This document shows, piece after piece, positions 10,066 to 22,098 of a DNA stretch of 64,000 bases. The translations under genes and the position numbers were made by a program. A model generated the notes under the pieces. It was not told the origin of the DNA. It worked only from the letters and a program-made list of their open reading frames with translations, and did not search any database. Position 1 is the stretch's first letter. Every line of letters begins with the position of its first letter. Origin of the DNA: Paraspadella gotoi (Eukaryota > Chaetognatha); assembly GCA_051294375.1 (NCBI GenBank), contig CM119263.1, forward strand, positions 1,456,981-1,520,980, read 5' to 3'.

Positions 10066-10664
10066 CAATTCGTCATAAAAAACCCAATTAGTTCTCATCC
10101 TTGAACGATTCGTTAAAATTTACTTTCCAAGTTTTTTTTCTTTTTTTCGCCGAATCTTTTGTTTGTCGTTTTCGGGAAATATTATCCACCTGCCGGACAC
10201 AAAAACCACATTTAAGACCAGCCCCATCTACGGATTCAAGAATCTTTAACAAACGTCGGTAGACGTCAGCATAACCAACCCTCCCCCGCCCACCCTCCTT
10301 CAGACCTTCCATTTCTCAGAAATCAGTCCCTATGGTGCCAAGCGAGAGAAAGAAATAGCTGCGACCGAAGCCAACCGTTGATTAATGGCAAGACCATTGC
10401 AAACCCCTCGGGCGATTGCATCTTTTACAAAGAAAAAGAGAATACACTTTGGATCACACGGTTTCTGCCATCAGGGCGAGTAGAGGGGAGACACTTTGCT
10501 TTTCCACATCCGAAGTTCCCACGGATCGTGCCCCGATTTTATTGTTTATAATGGAAGAGACACTGTGTTTGGCTGTACATGACTAAGGTTGGCTGCGTTT
10601 GACTAAGGTGGGCTGTGCTTGACTGGATTCGGCTGTAGTTGACTATTAGTTTCTCTGACTGACT
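10066..10664. other. Non-coding DNA with a degenerate GGCT..TTGACT repeat
   Basis: No gene recognised. At about 10568-10650 four loose copies of TTGGCTG followed by TTGACTA(A) occur, just before the GACT tract. Confidence 0.5.
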
Positions 10665-10738
10665 TTTTTTCTGACTGACTGATTTACTGACTGACTGACT
10701 GATTGACTGACTGATTGACTGACTGACTGACTGACTCT
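10665..10738. repeat. (GACT)n microsatellite
   Basis: GACT units with some GATT variants, tapering on both sides. Confidence 0.9.
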
Positions 10739-10810
10739 CTTATCTTCCTCTTTCTTCTTCAGCTTAAGTTTCGAGAGAAAAAGAAGAAAAAATATTGGAT
10801 GAAGATTTTA

Positions 10811-11430
10811 AACAAGTTTGAGCAAACAATGTCGGATCTGTGGATAAGGCGCTACGTGGGCTGAAGATGACTGGTCCCGTAACTTCTATAACCCCCTCTA
10901 GCAGCCATGGAAGGGTTCCTTGGCTTGGAAAACCAGGCTTGAGGGTTTGCCATGCCCCCAAGGCGGCTTACGGCCGTCTCACGCTTCCCGAGAGTAGGTA
11001 CCGCTTGTGATTGGGATTTACACCAGTACCTAGTGGTCATGAGCTGATGGTTTACTTAATATTATTTGAGTAATTAATACATCTTGCATTTACATTTATT
11101 ATAAAAAAAAAGCATAATCAATTAGTGAAACAGGTTTTTTTTTCCATTTAAACTCATTTCCACTCAGACGATTCCATCGAAACTTGATTTCCAGCTTAAT
11201 CACACACTTTCCTACCCACATACAAAATTTCAAGTCAATCGCCCGTCCACTTATGAGTAATTGGCGTTCAAATAGTGAAATAGATTTTTCGTTTTTTTCC
11301 ATTTAAACTTATTTCCACTCACACGATTCTATCGAAACTTCATATCCAACTCAATCACACATTTCATACCCACACACAAAATTTCATTCCAATCCATCCA
11401 TCTAATCACTTATCGCCTTAGTCCCTAACG
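10811..11430 (-). repeat. Dispersed repeat family B, copy 2 (inverted, dimeric)
   Basis: The reverse complement matches 4895-5310, including CCTGTTTCACTAATTGATTA and TTGAACGCCAATTACTCATA. Two successive units of about 170 bases (11100-11270 and 11271-11420) share the TACCCACATACAAAATTTCA block, so this copy is a head-to-tail dimer. At its other end (10811-10840) AAACAAGTTTGAGCAAACAA matches the family-B boundary at 42.6 kb. The piece between (10850-11040) is not recognised. Confidence 0.7.
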
Positions 11431-11439
11431 TCAAAGAAT

Positions 11440-12084
11440 TAAAGCGAATAATTGACAACTATTTTAAGAGCAAAAAAATGGATCGAGTTATTATTTCCTG
11501 CTAACCTAAGTATATGACCGATACTTATCAGAGATAAATATCAGAGATTTGTCATAGATTTGCCAGTGCGAAAACGAATAAACTTATCTTTTACGTGGAA
11601 TGACATTTAAGACTCGAAAAAAAATGACCAGGGGAAAAGCAAAGTTGGAACCCGAGTCAAACGCCTTAGATCTGGGAAACTAGAAATTCAAAAAACAAAA
11701 GACAAATAATTTTCGTAATCGACAGAAAGCAGCGATAAAACAGAAAGACCAGAAACGTCATTGATTTGTGGTCTTATCTCTATTTTTTCTTATCTAAAAA
11801 TTTTACCGCATTTCACAAAACGAATTGATCGATCGTTTTTGGTCCTGTGAACAAAGACATACGAATGAGGTTTTTTGGTTTGTTGAAACGAATCGAATCT
11901 AACAGAAATTTTTTTTTATACACAAATATAAATTCAAATCTTTCACCAACTCAAAAATTGACTCTATTTCCTCCATGACTACCGCGTGCGACGGACGAGA
12001 AAACAAAGCCATTCGGTTACGCGGACGAAAACAGCCGCCGCTGTTGACTCACCTCGCGCCTTACTTCATCCGCAGCGGAAACGC
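11440..12084. other. Intergenic DNA
   Basis: AT-rich to about 11960, then a short more GC-rich stretch (11975-12084) leading into a CT tract. The 65-codon open frame there runs into the microsatellite and is not convincing. Confidence 0.45.

Positions 12085-12135
<51 letters not shown>
12085..12135. repeat. (CT)n microsatellite
   Basis: Pure CT tract except for one early break. Confidence 0.95.
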
Positions 12136-12138
<3 letters not shown>

Positions 12139-12388
12139 GTCTTCGGTTCTGTTAGCCTCTAGACCCACTTAAGGAGAACTGAAATTTGGTCCTTTTATTT
12201 TCTTCGCATGAAAATTTAAATTTTTTGTTTAATCTCGGAATTCAAAAAATAAAGCGGATCATATGTATATTTTAATTAAAACACAAAAACAAGAAACTGC
12301 AATTTCAATAAGTTGAACCGCATTAATATGTTATGTATATGCTTTTTCAAATCATTATATGACAATGAATAAATTATATAAAACATAT

Positions 12389-12403
12389 ATTGGTTGTACC
12401 AAT
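12389..12403. repeat. Short palindrome ATTGGT-TGT-ACCAAT
   Basis: A perfect 6-base inverted repeat with a 3-base centre, followed by ATCATA. It recurs exactly at 15528-15542 followed by TTCATA; looser forms are at 18498-18514 and 25482-25504. It may mark ends of a small mobile repeat. Confidence 0.6.
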
Positions 12404-12574
12404 ATCATATATATAACTATATATATTCATATGATATTGATCAATAAACTGCTCAAGTATGAAACATACACATATTAAACATCTTAATATAAATGACCTT
12501 TCTACCGAGTACTAATTAAAATAATGGAGTATGAGCTGCATTGTAAATATTTGATAGATAAATAAGATAAAATA

Positions 12575-12660
12575 ATTGACAGACCGACCGACCGACCGAC
12601 CGACCAAAAAAGTTATTTTTCAGTCTCTCTTGTCCTCGCGGCGAAACTAAAAACGCCCAT
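12575..12660 (+). repeat. Family A fragment with (GACC)n tract
   Basis: GACAGACC and a (GACC)n run, then CCTCGCGGCGAAACTAAAAA, match the GACC-side end of the copy at 440-650. It lies just upstream of the DUF229 gene start. Confidence 0.5.
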
Positions 12661-12742
12661 CTTAAACCCTAAGAAACTCGACTGTAAAAAGACATTTCCC
12701 TCTCTTTCCCGCACTTTCGATTCGCAGCGCCCTCCGTCGTCC

Positions 12743-15700
12743 ATGAAACAAGTCAGTATCTATCAAATGCGGCGACGACTATTGTGCAAAAACCGCTTCT
12801 TCTTCTTCGTCGTCGTCGTCGTCGTCGCTTTCGTCTTTGGAAGTTTTTATTCGGATTTTTTGCGCTTTGAAGATTTTGGATTCGATTCGTGGGAAGCAGA
12901 CGACGAAGCCTCGTTTCCGATCCATTCCGTCAATTTCTCTGGTAAACAAAAGATCAAAGAATTTTATAAACGAAAGATTAACGTGATTATAAAGATTCAC
13001 AGATATTCATAATTCATGTTTTACAGAGATTCATAAATCCTCATTCACAGAGTCTCATGATAATTCAGTCACAGAGTTCACATTCGGAAACGAGACGAAG
13101 AAAGGATTCGACGTCTTCACACCCGGATGTAGAATTCCCACCTTTGATCCCTTCGATCCATCGCTCAGTCACATCAAATTGAAGGGTGAGATCAATTACG
13201 AATCGAAAACACGTATGAAATTGACCTTGCAGTTAGGACAGGATATTTTGGAAACTATATTTGGGCGCCCTGACCCATCACTGGTCAAATGAAGACACAG
13301 TTCCGACCAGGGGCAAAACCCGCGATCAATGGGTATAAGAGATGAAGCGTTAGCTCTATGGATGAAAATTAACGTGGCCAAACTGTCCCACGTAAATTCT
13401 TATTATATTTCTCAATCTCAACTATTACAGCGCGGCAGAACTGGAGAGTCTTATTCAACGAGTTATAATATTTGGATGTTAATTTAAATTTATTAAATTC
13501 CAGGGAAAGAAAAGACAATCGAATGCAGCAAAACTCGACGATTTGTTGTGAGAAATTTAAAAGAAAATTCGATTCGTTTGAACGAAAAGGAAATAAAGGA
13601 AAAAAAGGAAAAAACTAAGAATTAAATCTTGTGAAATCAAAACTGTAAAGCGGCGAAGTGATTCGGACAGTTCGTGGGAATGGACGGACGCGCGGACATT
13701 TCGTGCGGACGCCAGCGTGAGTCATGAAAATTTATTAAAGAAATTATTTTAATAAACTAAATATGTAAACTAATAATCAAATCATAATATGTATCCGGAT
13801 TTTATTTTAATAAAATTTCCATTTAGAGTAAATAATTTTTTGAAAATATTAATTGATTTTTTCAATATATCTTCACAAAAGGTCAACCTCTCCGGCGACT
13901 TTTCACTGATCATTTGTTTCGACAAAGATCGTCGAGCTCTCTTCCAAGAATTCGTCGTCGCGGCTTTAGATGATAAAACAAAAGACAAAGAGACCAAAGA
14001 CTCTGGATTCGACGTTTTGCTCATCGGCGTCGATTCTGTATCGAGAAATAATTTCGTCAGAAATTTCCCGAAGACTCGAAAATTCCTCTTCGATAATTTG
14101 GAACCCGTGGAATATTTTGGGTAATTTAGACTTGAAATAAAGGTTCGAACTTCATACCAAGTAGTACAAGATAGAGTTCAGGTCTACCTGCTTGCGAATC
14201 CTAACGCATTGGAAGCATTCTTTACCATTTTATATCGCTTATGGAACTTGAATTCTTGATTAGCTATAGTCGAAATTCGAAATTTGCATCCAGTTAGTAC
14301 TTTCCTATAAATGGTAGAATGTTTCAGTTTGTATTTACAATTTAGAGTACCTCTTATAAAATTTCCAGGTACAACAAAGTTGCCGACAATACTCTGGTTA
14401 ATTTTATTCCATTTCTCACTGGAAAATATCTTAAAGATTTGCCTTGGACAGAAAAAATGGCTCATCTGCCTTTTGATAAATATCCTTTCATTTGGAAAAA
14501 TTTTTCAGATAGAGGGTAAGTTTATAAAATATTTTCGAAGGTTTTAGAATTCAAACTTTATGGTTTATGGTTTATTGTGAGAAAATAAGTTACGGATGTA
14601 TATGTTTTTTTGTATGTAAAAACGGTTTTAACCCAGATACCGCACTTTCTTCGGAGAAGACTCTCGCAGCATTAATACCTTCAACTACCAAAAAGCGGGA
14701 TTTCATTCTCAACCAACTGATTATTACTTCCGTCCATTTATGTTGGCTCATGAGGAATTAGAAAAAAAAATGGGCCTAAGGTACATAGTTATGTGTTTTT
14801 TTTTAAAGTTTCCTAAAACTGATATGCATTAATAATATAATTAATAATTGATAATCTTATAATAATATGTATAATAATATTTAAATAATTCTATTAATAA
14901 ACTTTTCAGCCGAGAATCTCGAACGAGATGCTTTGGATATCAAACTCAGGTAAAAGATTACTTTCTATTATTAAATTAATTTATGCACACTGCACAGGCT
15001 AATAATATATATTATATATATATATTGTGGGAGATTGTATTAAAAAACATTGTTTGAGCACTTAGCTCTAACCTAATTTGTACCATGTAGATTTCACTGG
15101 GCGAAGCCATTTCACTCTCAAAAATAAGAATCAATCCAAATCACGAGATTTTAATAAAATAATCAGAGCAGAGCAACAAGAGTGAGTTATAGAGAGAGAG
15201 CTATAGATAGAGAGAGCCAGAGAGAGCTCAAAGCTAATGTTTCCTGGGCAATCTCCTAAAAGTTTAACATCTACTTGCCCTTTTATACTTCTTTAAATTT
15301 AAATAGACCAATTAAAAACGACTTTCGACTTTTGAGAATACTACCAATAATTGGATCAGAAAGGTCTCGTCCAATCAGATTTAAGAACTAAATATTAACC
15401 CATGAAATCATAGAATAGAGGACGAGTTTGAGAATTTAAGCTAGTAACGTTATTGGTATTCCATATAAAACCGAATATTAATTTCGAAAACTAATTAAAT
15501 ATTTATAAACTATTTAACATATATTATATTGGTTGTACCAATTTCATATTATTATTTATATATCTCTCAAAATCCGCAGGGCGAATGGCTGTACGACTAT
15601 TTTCTCGAGTTTCTTCGAACTCACAAAAACGAAAAGAAATTCGCTTTAGTTTGGACGAACTCTTGGTCGCACGCTGAAGTCTACGACGCCGCTTTGGCCG

Positions 15701-18104
15701 ATGAGCCGACGGAAAAACTCTTTCACAAATTGAAACAGGGTCAGTTGTTGGAGAAACGGCGAATACTGGTCGATACTACGTATTTTGAATCGTACAACTT
15801 ATACATTGTGCAACTCTATCTGTTACATTTGATAAAATAGATTTTTAAAGAAGGTTTGTCGAATTTTTCTAAGACTTAAATTTTTAATAGAGGCAACATT
15901 TTTTTGTATTTTGTTAAGTATTACTTTTAATTTTAAAACGGATTTTACCTAACCTACTTGGACTGAATTTAGTCATTGCTCAGTTTTAAATTCTTTTTAA
16001 GAGAGAGATACGATCAACCTCATTGGTGCGTCTGTCAATCTATGAAACAAGTAGATGTTAAAGATAAAGATGTCACTAAAGCTGGACAATTCATCGTTCA
16101 ACAGGTTTTGGATATTTTATTGATTGGATAATGAAAAAAAATATCAAACATTAAATCCTAAATAATATAATGTGATTTTATAAATATATTTTTTACGCTC
16201 AATAGAGAAGTGCAGAAATAATTGTAAAGTTTTAAAACTGACCACTTATTCACTTTTTGTTGCAACTTTTTCGCCACTTTAGTTTATTAAAGTTTTTTTT
16301 GTTTTTTTTTACAGATAAACAAATATCTCTCTGAAAAAAAGACGTTTGTGAGCACTACAGTATGAAAAATATTAAGAGCGCATTTGTGACGGAATCTTCA
16401 GAATACTATCTCAAGGTTGAAAATCGATAATATTCATAACTTTTAAACACGCGAGTTATATATACTATATATAATTAATACTATCTCAAAGTTGAAATGG
16501 ATATATTTTCATAATGTNNNNNNNNNNNNNNNNNNNNNNNNNTAAATCAGGCGGCTTCTAGAAAATTCCATTGTGATTTTCTTCTCTGATCACGGCTTCA
16601 GATTTGGTCAAATCAGAGAAACTTTCGCGGGAAAATTCGAAGAGCGTCTTCCTTTCCTTTTCTTTCTCGCGCCCAAAAGATTCAAAAAAGATCATAGAGG
16701 GCGTTACGAGAATTTAAAGAAAAATGCACGAAGACTGACGACCAATTTGACATTTATCAAACTCTGGTGGATCTTTTGGATTTAGGGTCTATGAAAGAAA
16801 CGAGGTACGTAGTATGAATGCTCAATATATAATTATATATTTTATATATTTTTTGATTTTTTAGAGTATTTTGCCAGCTTTTTTTTCTTTTTTTTTCATA
16901 TTTGTGATATTATAGAAGATTCAACTAATCAAAGATTTTTGTAAGAAAGAATGATACAACCCTATTTAAATTTTTTTTTCAAAATAATTTACGCTTTTAA
17001 AATGAGTCAAAGTATGTTATAGAATAACGTTAAAGATTTAAAATGCTAAAAGGAAAAAAGCATTTTAATTTAATTTTTCTTACTTATACTATTATAAAAT
17101 TCTTGTATGATTTTTCGTTATAAAGAGGCAAAGAAAACTCTCCTTTTGTCAACGGTATCCAATACCGCTATTCGCTCCTTGATGAAGTTCCTCTCGAAAG
17201 AAATTGTGAATCGGCAACGATCAAACCTCATTGGTGCGTCTGTCAATCTATGAAACAAGTAGATGTTAAAGATAAAGATGTCACTAAAGCTGGACAATTC
17301 ATCGTTCAACAGGTTTTGGATATTTTATTGATTGGATAATGAAAAAAAAATATCAAACATAAATCCTAAATAATATAATGTGATTTTATAAATATATTTT
17401 TTACCGCTCAATAGAGAAGTGCAGAAATAATTGTAAAGTTTTAAAACTGACCACTTATTCACTTTTTGTTGCAACTTTTTCGCCACTTTAGTTTAATTAA
17501 AGTTTTTTTTTTTTTTTTTACAGATAAACAAATATCTCTCTGTTAAAAAAGACGTTTGTGAGCACTACAGTATGAAAAATATTAAGAGCGCATTTGTGAC
17601 GGAATCTTCAGAATACTATCTCAAGGTTGAAAATCGATATATTTTCATAATCTTTTAAACACCGAGTTATATATACTATATATAATTATACTATCTCAAA
17701 GTGAAATGGATATATTTTCATAATGTTTTAAACACCGAGTTATATAATTATATAGCGTCTTTTTTCCACAGTTCAAGTCGGTTCTAATGATGTTCTACAA
17801 TCGAAAATCACTATCACCTAAAGTGACAGCCGCTAAAAATTATGTCATCATAGTTGAAGTTGGTCCCGGAAGAGGCGTTTTTGAGGGAATGGCATTTTGA
17901 TGGATTTGAGAGTATTATTCCATTTAGCCGCAAAAAAGTCATTAAATATTCTTTTCAGGCACAGTGCGGGTTTGGGAAAAGAACAACAACAACAACAAGA
18001 TGGAGCCGATGAAATTAGAAGGAGAAGTGAGCAGAATCAATTTGTACGGTAACGATTCTCATTGCGTCAAAGAAGCTAATTTGAAAAAAGTATTGTTATT
18101 GTAA
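12743..18104 (+). CDS. DUF229 family protein (sulfatase-like, alkaline-phosphatase fold), with frame breaks
   Basis: Exons by splice signs and phase: 12743-12941, 13027-13185, 13504-13716, 13882-14120, 14369-14515, 14637-14780, 14910-14949, 15580-15739, 16551-16804, 17126-17312, 17524-17625, 17772-17886, 17959-18104; about 700 residues. A cytosolic basic start and a Val/Phe helix (residues 19-34) suggest a type II membrane anchor. Family motifs in order: GCRIPTFDPFDPSL, GVDSVSRNNF, YNKVADNT, FSDHGFRFG with a metal-type Asp-His, ERLPFLFFLAP, RNCESATIKPHWCVCQ and SRINLYGNDSHC near the end. The fold suggests hydrolysis of a sulfate or phosphate ester in the secretory pathway; no substrate is known. 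Exon 3 has one extra base near 13626, exon 9 lacks one near 16745, and the 17772 exon lacks bases kept in the copy at 23176. A 25-N gap precedes the 16551 exon. Whether it is intact in the animal cannot be told. Confidence 0.82.
14990..15579. repeat. Probable small mobile repeat inside a DUF229 intron
   Basis: This intron is several times longer than its neighbours. It contains (AT)n, a GA-rich stretch at 15188-15220 and ends with the palindrome at 15528-15542 that also occurs at 12389. No coding capacity. Limits are approximate. Confidence 0.4.
16010..16517 (+). repeat. Duplicate of DUF229 exon/intron sequence, left of a gap
   Basis: Nearly identical to 17217-17725, covering the second half of the 17126-17312 exon, the next intron and the 17524-17625 exon. 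It ends at the N run. In this copy CTCTGAAAAAAAGACG replaces CTCTGTTAAAAAAGACG, so the frame is lost. An extension from the left contig that ran past the gap into sequence assembled on the right would give this pattern. Confidence 0.85.
16518..16542. other. Assembly gap, 25 N
   Basis: Run of exactly 25 N within the DUF229 gene, just before the exon with the SDHG motif. Confidence 0.99.
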
Positions 18105-18160
18105 GATTCAATCGTTAAATAGAATTTAAAAGAATGTAATCGTATAACTGATTTCTTTTT

Positions 18161-18164
<4 letters not shown>

Positions 18165-18219
<55 letters not shown>

Positions 18220-18262
18220 CGGGTAAAAATAAGGAGAGATGTAGAGAGAGAGAGAAAGAGTC
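18165..18262. repeat. (GA)n microsatellite in the DUF229 3' flank
   Basis: GA tract with an intervening GACGGGTAAAAATAAGG piece. The same arrangement is found at 25240-25312. Confidence 0.9.
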
Positions 18263-18399
18263 AGTAAATTGATTCCCTAAACCATAAACATTGTGGCCAT
18301 TTGGGTTGACATTGTGATAGCTAAATTTTTGTCTGGCCTAATTATATCAATCATATTATATCTAAACACAAATAGTTTCTAAGAAATTTTGTTTTAGCA

Positions 18400-21120
18400 A
18401 TCGCTGTTCTAGAATTATATGTTGGGTTTAATATCCTAGAAGCCCGGGTTCACCCGTTGGTGTCGGTAAAGTCAGGAGTCTTTATAACTTATACTATACT
18501 GGGTGCACCAGTTTAGTTTCATGATTCAGTCCACAGATTATAATATGATAGGATATTACTATTCTAAGCTAATAAGGGTTATATATAGTTTCCTAAACCT
18601 TTATCCAGGCTAACCTGGTTGAAGAAGTCCCTCAAGGCCCTATCAGTTCCTAGCCCAGGGCGTACACTGGTATCTCAGCAATTCCTGTTCCCTAGCCTAA
18701 CCAAATCTCTATTCTAGCTGGTCTCCTATCAGTAAGACACACAATGATTATTATTACTATAATCTACTTTATTACCATCCAATCTAGCCAGAACCACAAT
18801 TAATTACACAAAAATATATAGAAAGAGGAACCAGGAATTAGTGTACTTAATATAAATTATTACAGTTTCCCATAGGGTTTGGTTATACACTCTGTAATTA
18901 TGTTACACTACTTTTACTAAGTAGTAACCACCATAGTACTTGGGTACTATTCTGCCAATTATTATTAGGTAACCTTTATAAATGTTACTATTTACTTAGT
19001 AACAACACATAACCCAAAATATTTACTTCAGCCTTTAGAAGAAGTGTATGCTTCCAACAGAGTCTGAAAATGAGACTGTCCTTCTCAAGCAAAGCTCCCT
19101 CCTTTTATAGCCCTTCTGAGCTCTCGTTCTGTTAGCTATCATATCATAAGTAATAAAATAACTATATTCCGTTTCGATAATCTTACGGGGATGTACTTGA
19201 AACTATCCAGTTTCTCCCTTGCTCTGAACTCTTACGCTACTACTCTGATTTCATCTAATTCTAATTCTCTAAAGATTCCCTTCTTACGCTCAATAATTTA
19301 TACGTGAATTCTTTATTGGATAACCTTGATGCATCTGCTTTCTGATTGGTTTATCTAACAAGGTAGAGAGAAGCTCCACAACTCCTGTTTAAGTATCTCA
19401 CTTGATAACCTTACAAATTAGCTTTCTTCGTTCCTGATTAGTTTAGAAAATCTCTAAGCTCGTATTTTCAACCAATCCTATCAATTCTTTTTATCTTATA
19501 TCTCTAACGTTAATTCCTCGCTCCTGATTCGTCAATCTCACCTATTCTTTTTTATGATTGGCCGTTAACAATTTAATACCCAATTATACTTAATCTTCCG
19601 TTAATATCTATTTCTTCGTTAGCTTTATTTTATATTATTATATATTACCAAACCATATGATTTTAAGTAATTAATAATATATATAATTTTATAAAGGTTC
19701 CTCTTTCTTTACAAAGTTATACGAAACTGAAAGAAATTACACAGATATATAACTGCTTATATATCCATGTATAATGTAAATAATCAAAATCATGCTCATA
19801 CAATTTTCTATAACATCCCTCCCATCAAAATCTTATAACGTCCTCGTTATATTAACAGGTAGTCATCCATATATATACTTATTTAAATTATTAAATTATA
19901 ATTTTATTTATTTAATTATTTATTTACTTATTTATATTTATTTTATTTATTTATTTAATTACTTATCTATATTTATTTATTTACATATTTATATATTTAA
20001 TATTTATCTAGTTATTTAAATAAATATATATATGTATATATATATATATTTTTTTTTTTGACCACCCTGTATCCATTATAATTAACCTTTTACCATTTCC
20101 TCCCTTTTTTCTTCCCAAAAGTTTTTCTTGAGGCCACTCTGTAATTGCTCGACGTCCTTTTGTTTGGACGATGCATCCACGGTTTTTCCCAGTAGAAAGC
20201 AATATTCCCCCATGAAATTTGATCACGAACGTCAGAAGGGAAATCGGATGTAGCAGGGTTACTTTTGGCTAGTAGGTTAGTTTGTGAGCTTTATGTTATT
20301 TGGGTCTGAGGTTCACGTCACATTCACTTGGTTTGTATTGTTCTTGGTACTGTGATTTTACTGTTTAGTTGTTGTTTGGTATTGTGAGGGTACTTAGGTA
20401 AGTCATCAGGTCGTAACTTGGTAATTCATAATACAATAGAATTTTGTTGTATATTTCAAACTATTTACAGGTTTCTCCTTGTTCACGTTGAAGCAGACAG
20501 TTTATAAATCATTGTATGGTTTGTTTGGGAAGTACACGATTTTTTTAATATTTAGTGAATGTTCTTATCTCTCCCTCTCCCCCTCACTAACATTCAAAAA
20601 TCGTTTTTCCGGCAATTTATTTTTAAATATTAGGCTATGTACTTCGCCTAACCGTTGATCTCTGTTCATCATTCCATCAGCGAAGTCACACAATAAACTT
20701 TGACGTGGTTTAACAATCGACTTTTACTTCAGCAATCTGTCTAGGTTTTTACCTCAAAATTCGGGTTTTGATGATACTAATCTGACTAACGTACCAATCT
20801 ATCCATTAAGTAGGTCTGATAACTCAAATTGGTACTAAACCGGACACATTTTAATTGAATTTATTTTCAATATTGTAAGTAACAGTAAAACAATTTAAAT
20901 TAATATGCGAACCAATAAAATCAAAACTCGAAACTCAATAGGCAACAATAACAGCAAAGCTACAAAGAGAAGAAAGAACAGGAATGTATTAGTAAGCAAC
21001 TGCTCACAGTACAATTAATATTCTGATTGAAGTATTTTTAAATGGCAACGTAACAATTATAAAAGTGACAGAGCAGGCTACATGCCTTGATCAATAGAAA
21101 AAAATTCAAGGATCAAGTAA
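18400..21120. other. AT-rich inserted DNA, no gene recognised
   Basis: Sequence unrelated to the flanking DUF229 3' region begins near 18400. It is AT-rich with TA/TTTA repeats at 19880-20055. The frame on the minus strand at 20008-20226 is short and matches nothing I know. A CTGGGTGCACCAG palindrome is at 18499-18511. Confidence 0.5.
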
Positions 21121-21124
21121 ATGG

Positions 21125-21540
21125 TAACTATACTACAGCTGGTACCCCCTTAAATCCCCTTTTCCTCTCTCTCCGCCTCAGCCACTAGTTCCTTAAGGTC
21201 TTGTATGAGGCCACTATGATTTTGAGCGAGGAATCGCCGTAACCCTTCTCTTCCCCTTTTTAATACTTTAAGTTCCACGTCCCAACGATTACTTGTTTCT
21301 AGAGACGGAAGTAAGACTTTAGTGCGTGATGCACTCTATGGATTAGCCATAAGTCTTTTTTGTAAGAATACGCCGCACGGAGCCCCTTGTTTTCTTCTTG
21401 CGTCGCCGGAAGTACATTTAGGTTGAACATCAAGGCTATCCCACAGTCACAATTTCCTCCATCAAATTGCAGCGTTGTCCGATTTAGGAAATCGCCCGCA
21501 GCAAAGGCTATGATTAATAAAGGATTTATTATTTTTATTA
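21125..21540 (-). pseudogene. Possible Ulp1-like cysteine protease fragment, frameshifted
   Basis: On the minus strand a frame reads through AAGDFLNRTTLQFDGG and NCDCGIALMFNL, then KGLRAAYSYKKDLWLIHRV. A one-base shift near 21300 continues as LETSNRWDVELKVL and FLAQNHSGLIQDL to a stop at about 21150. The Q-x(5)-CDCG stretch resembles the catalytic-Cys motif of C48 (Ulp1/SENP) peptidases, often carried by transposons. The catalytic His and Asp are not visible, so the assignment is tentative. It lies downstream, on the same strand, of the RING fragment at 22099-23126. Confidence 0.3.
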
Positions 21541-21723
21541 TATTTATGCAATTTTTATGACACTAAGTTGATTCGTCCATATGCTTATAGGTACAATGAA
21601 CACTTAGTAAGGTACAGTAATACTGGGCAATGGGCATCTCACAAATATACTTGTATTATTTACTTTATATTATCTATATTACGTAATGAAGTTAACTGGA
21701 TAAACACTGCAATTCACATTAGT

Positions 21724-21921
21724 TTACACGAACCTATAGCATTGGAGGTGCGTATGCGGCTGCGTCCTCATCTTTTTCCCCCTTACTTCCACCATGCACG
21801 GCGCGTGGTTGCAGAAGCGGCAATCAGAGATTTTTGCCAATACCGCGTGTACCGTTACCGCCCTTCCGCTTTCACCGATGGTGGTCGCCGCATGGATGAA
21901 CTCTGTCACATTGTGGTACAA
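21724..21921 (-). pseudogene. Cys-rich open-frame fragment
   Basis: A 65-residue frame with ISDCRFCNHAPCMVEVRGKK, where three Cys are spaced C-x2-C-x4-C and followed by QPHTH. It has the look of a small metal-binding motif. It sits between the RING block and the possible Ulp1 fragment on the same strand, so it may belong to the same decayed element. The family is not recognised. Confidence 0.3.
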
Positions 21922-22098
21922 CCTAAAAATTTATATCATTTTTATAATTACTACTGGGTTCTTCATTTTACCTTAACCCATTTACCACGTTACCACTTTC
22001 AATTTTACATTTTAGTATATTGACTATTTACTTTTATTTTAATAATAAAATATATATATATATTTTTTTTTTTTTATTATTAAGCTTTGTGCTGTTTT

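Noticed and set aside
10764-11040. Two overlapping minus-strand frames of about 62-65 residues
   Set aside because: They lie between parts of a family-B repeat, overlap each other and have no recognisable domain.
21568-22023. Plus-strand frame of 151 residues
   Set aside because: It overlaps the minus-strand Cys-rich frame, has a low-complexity start and no known motif.
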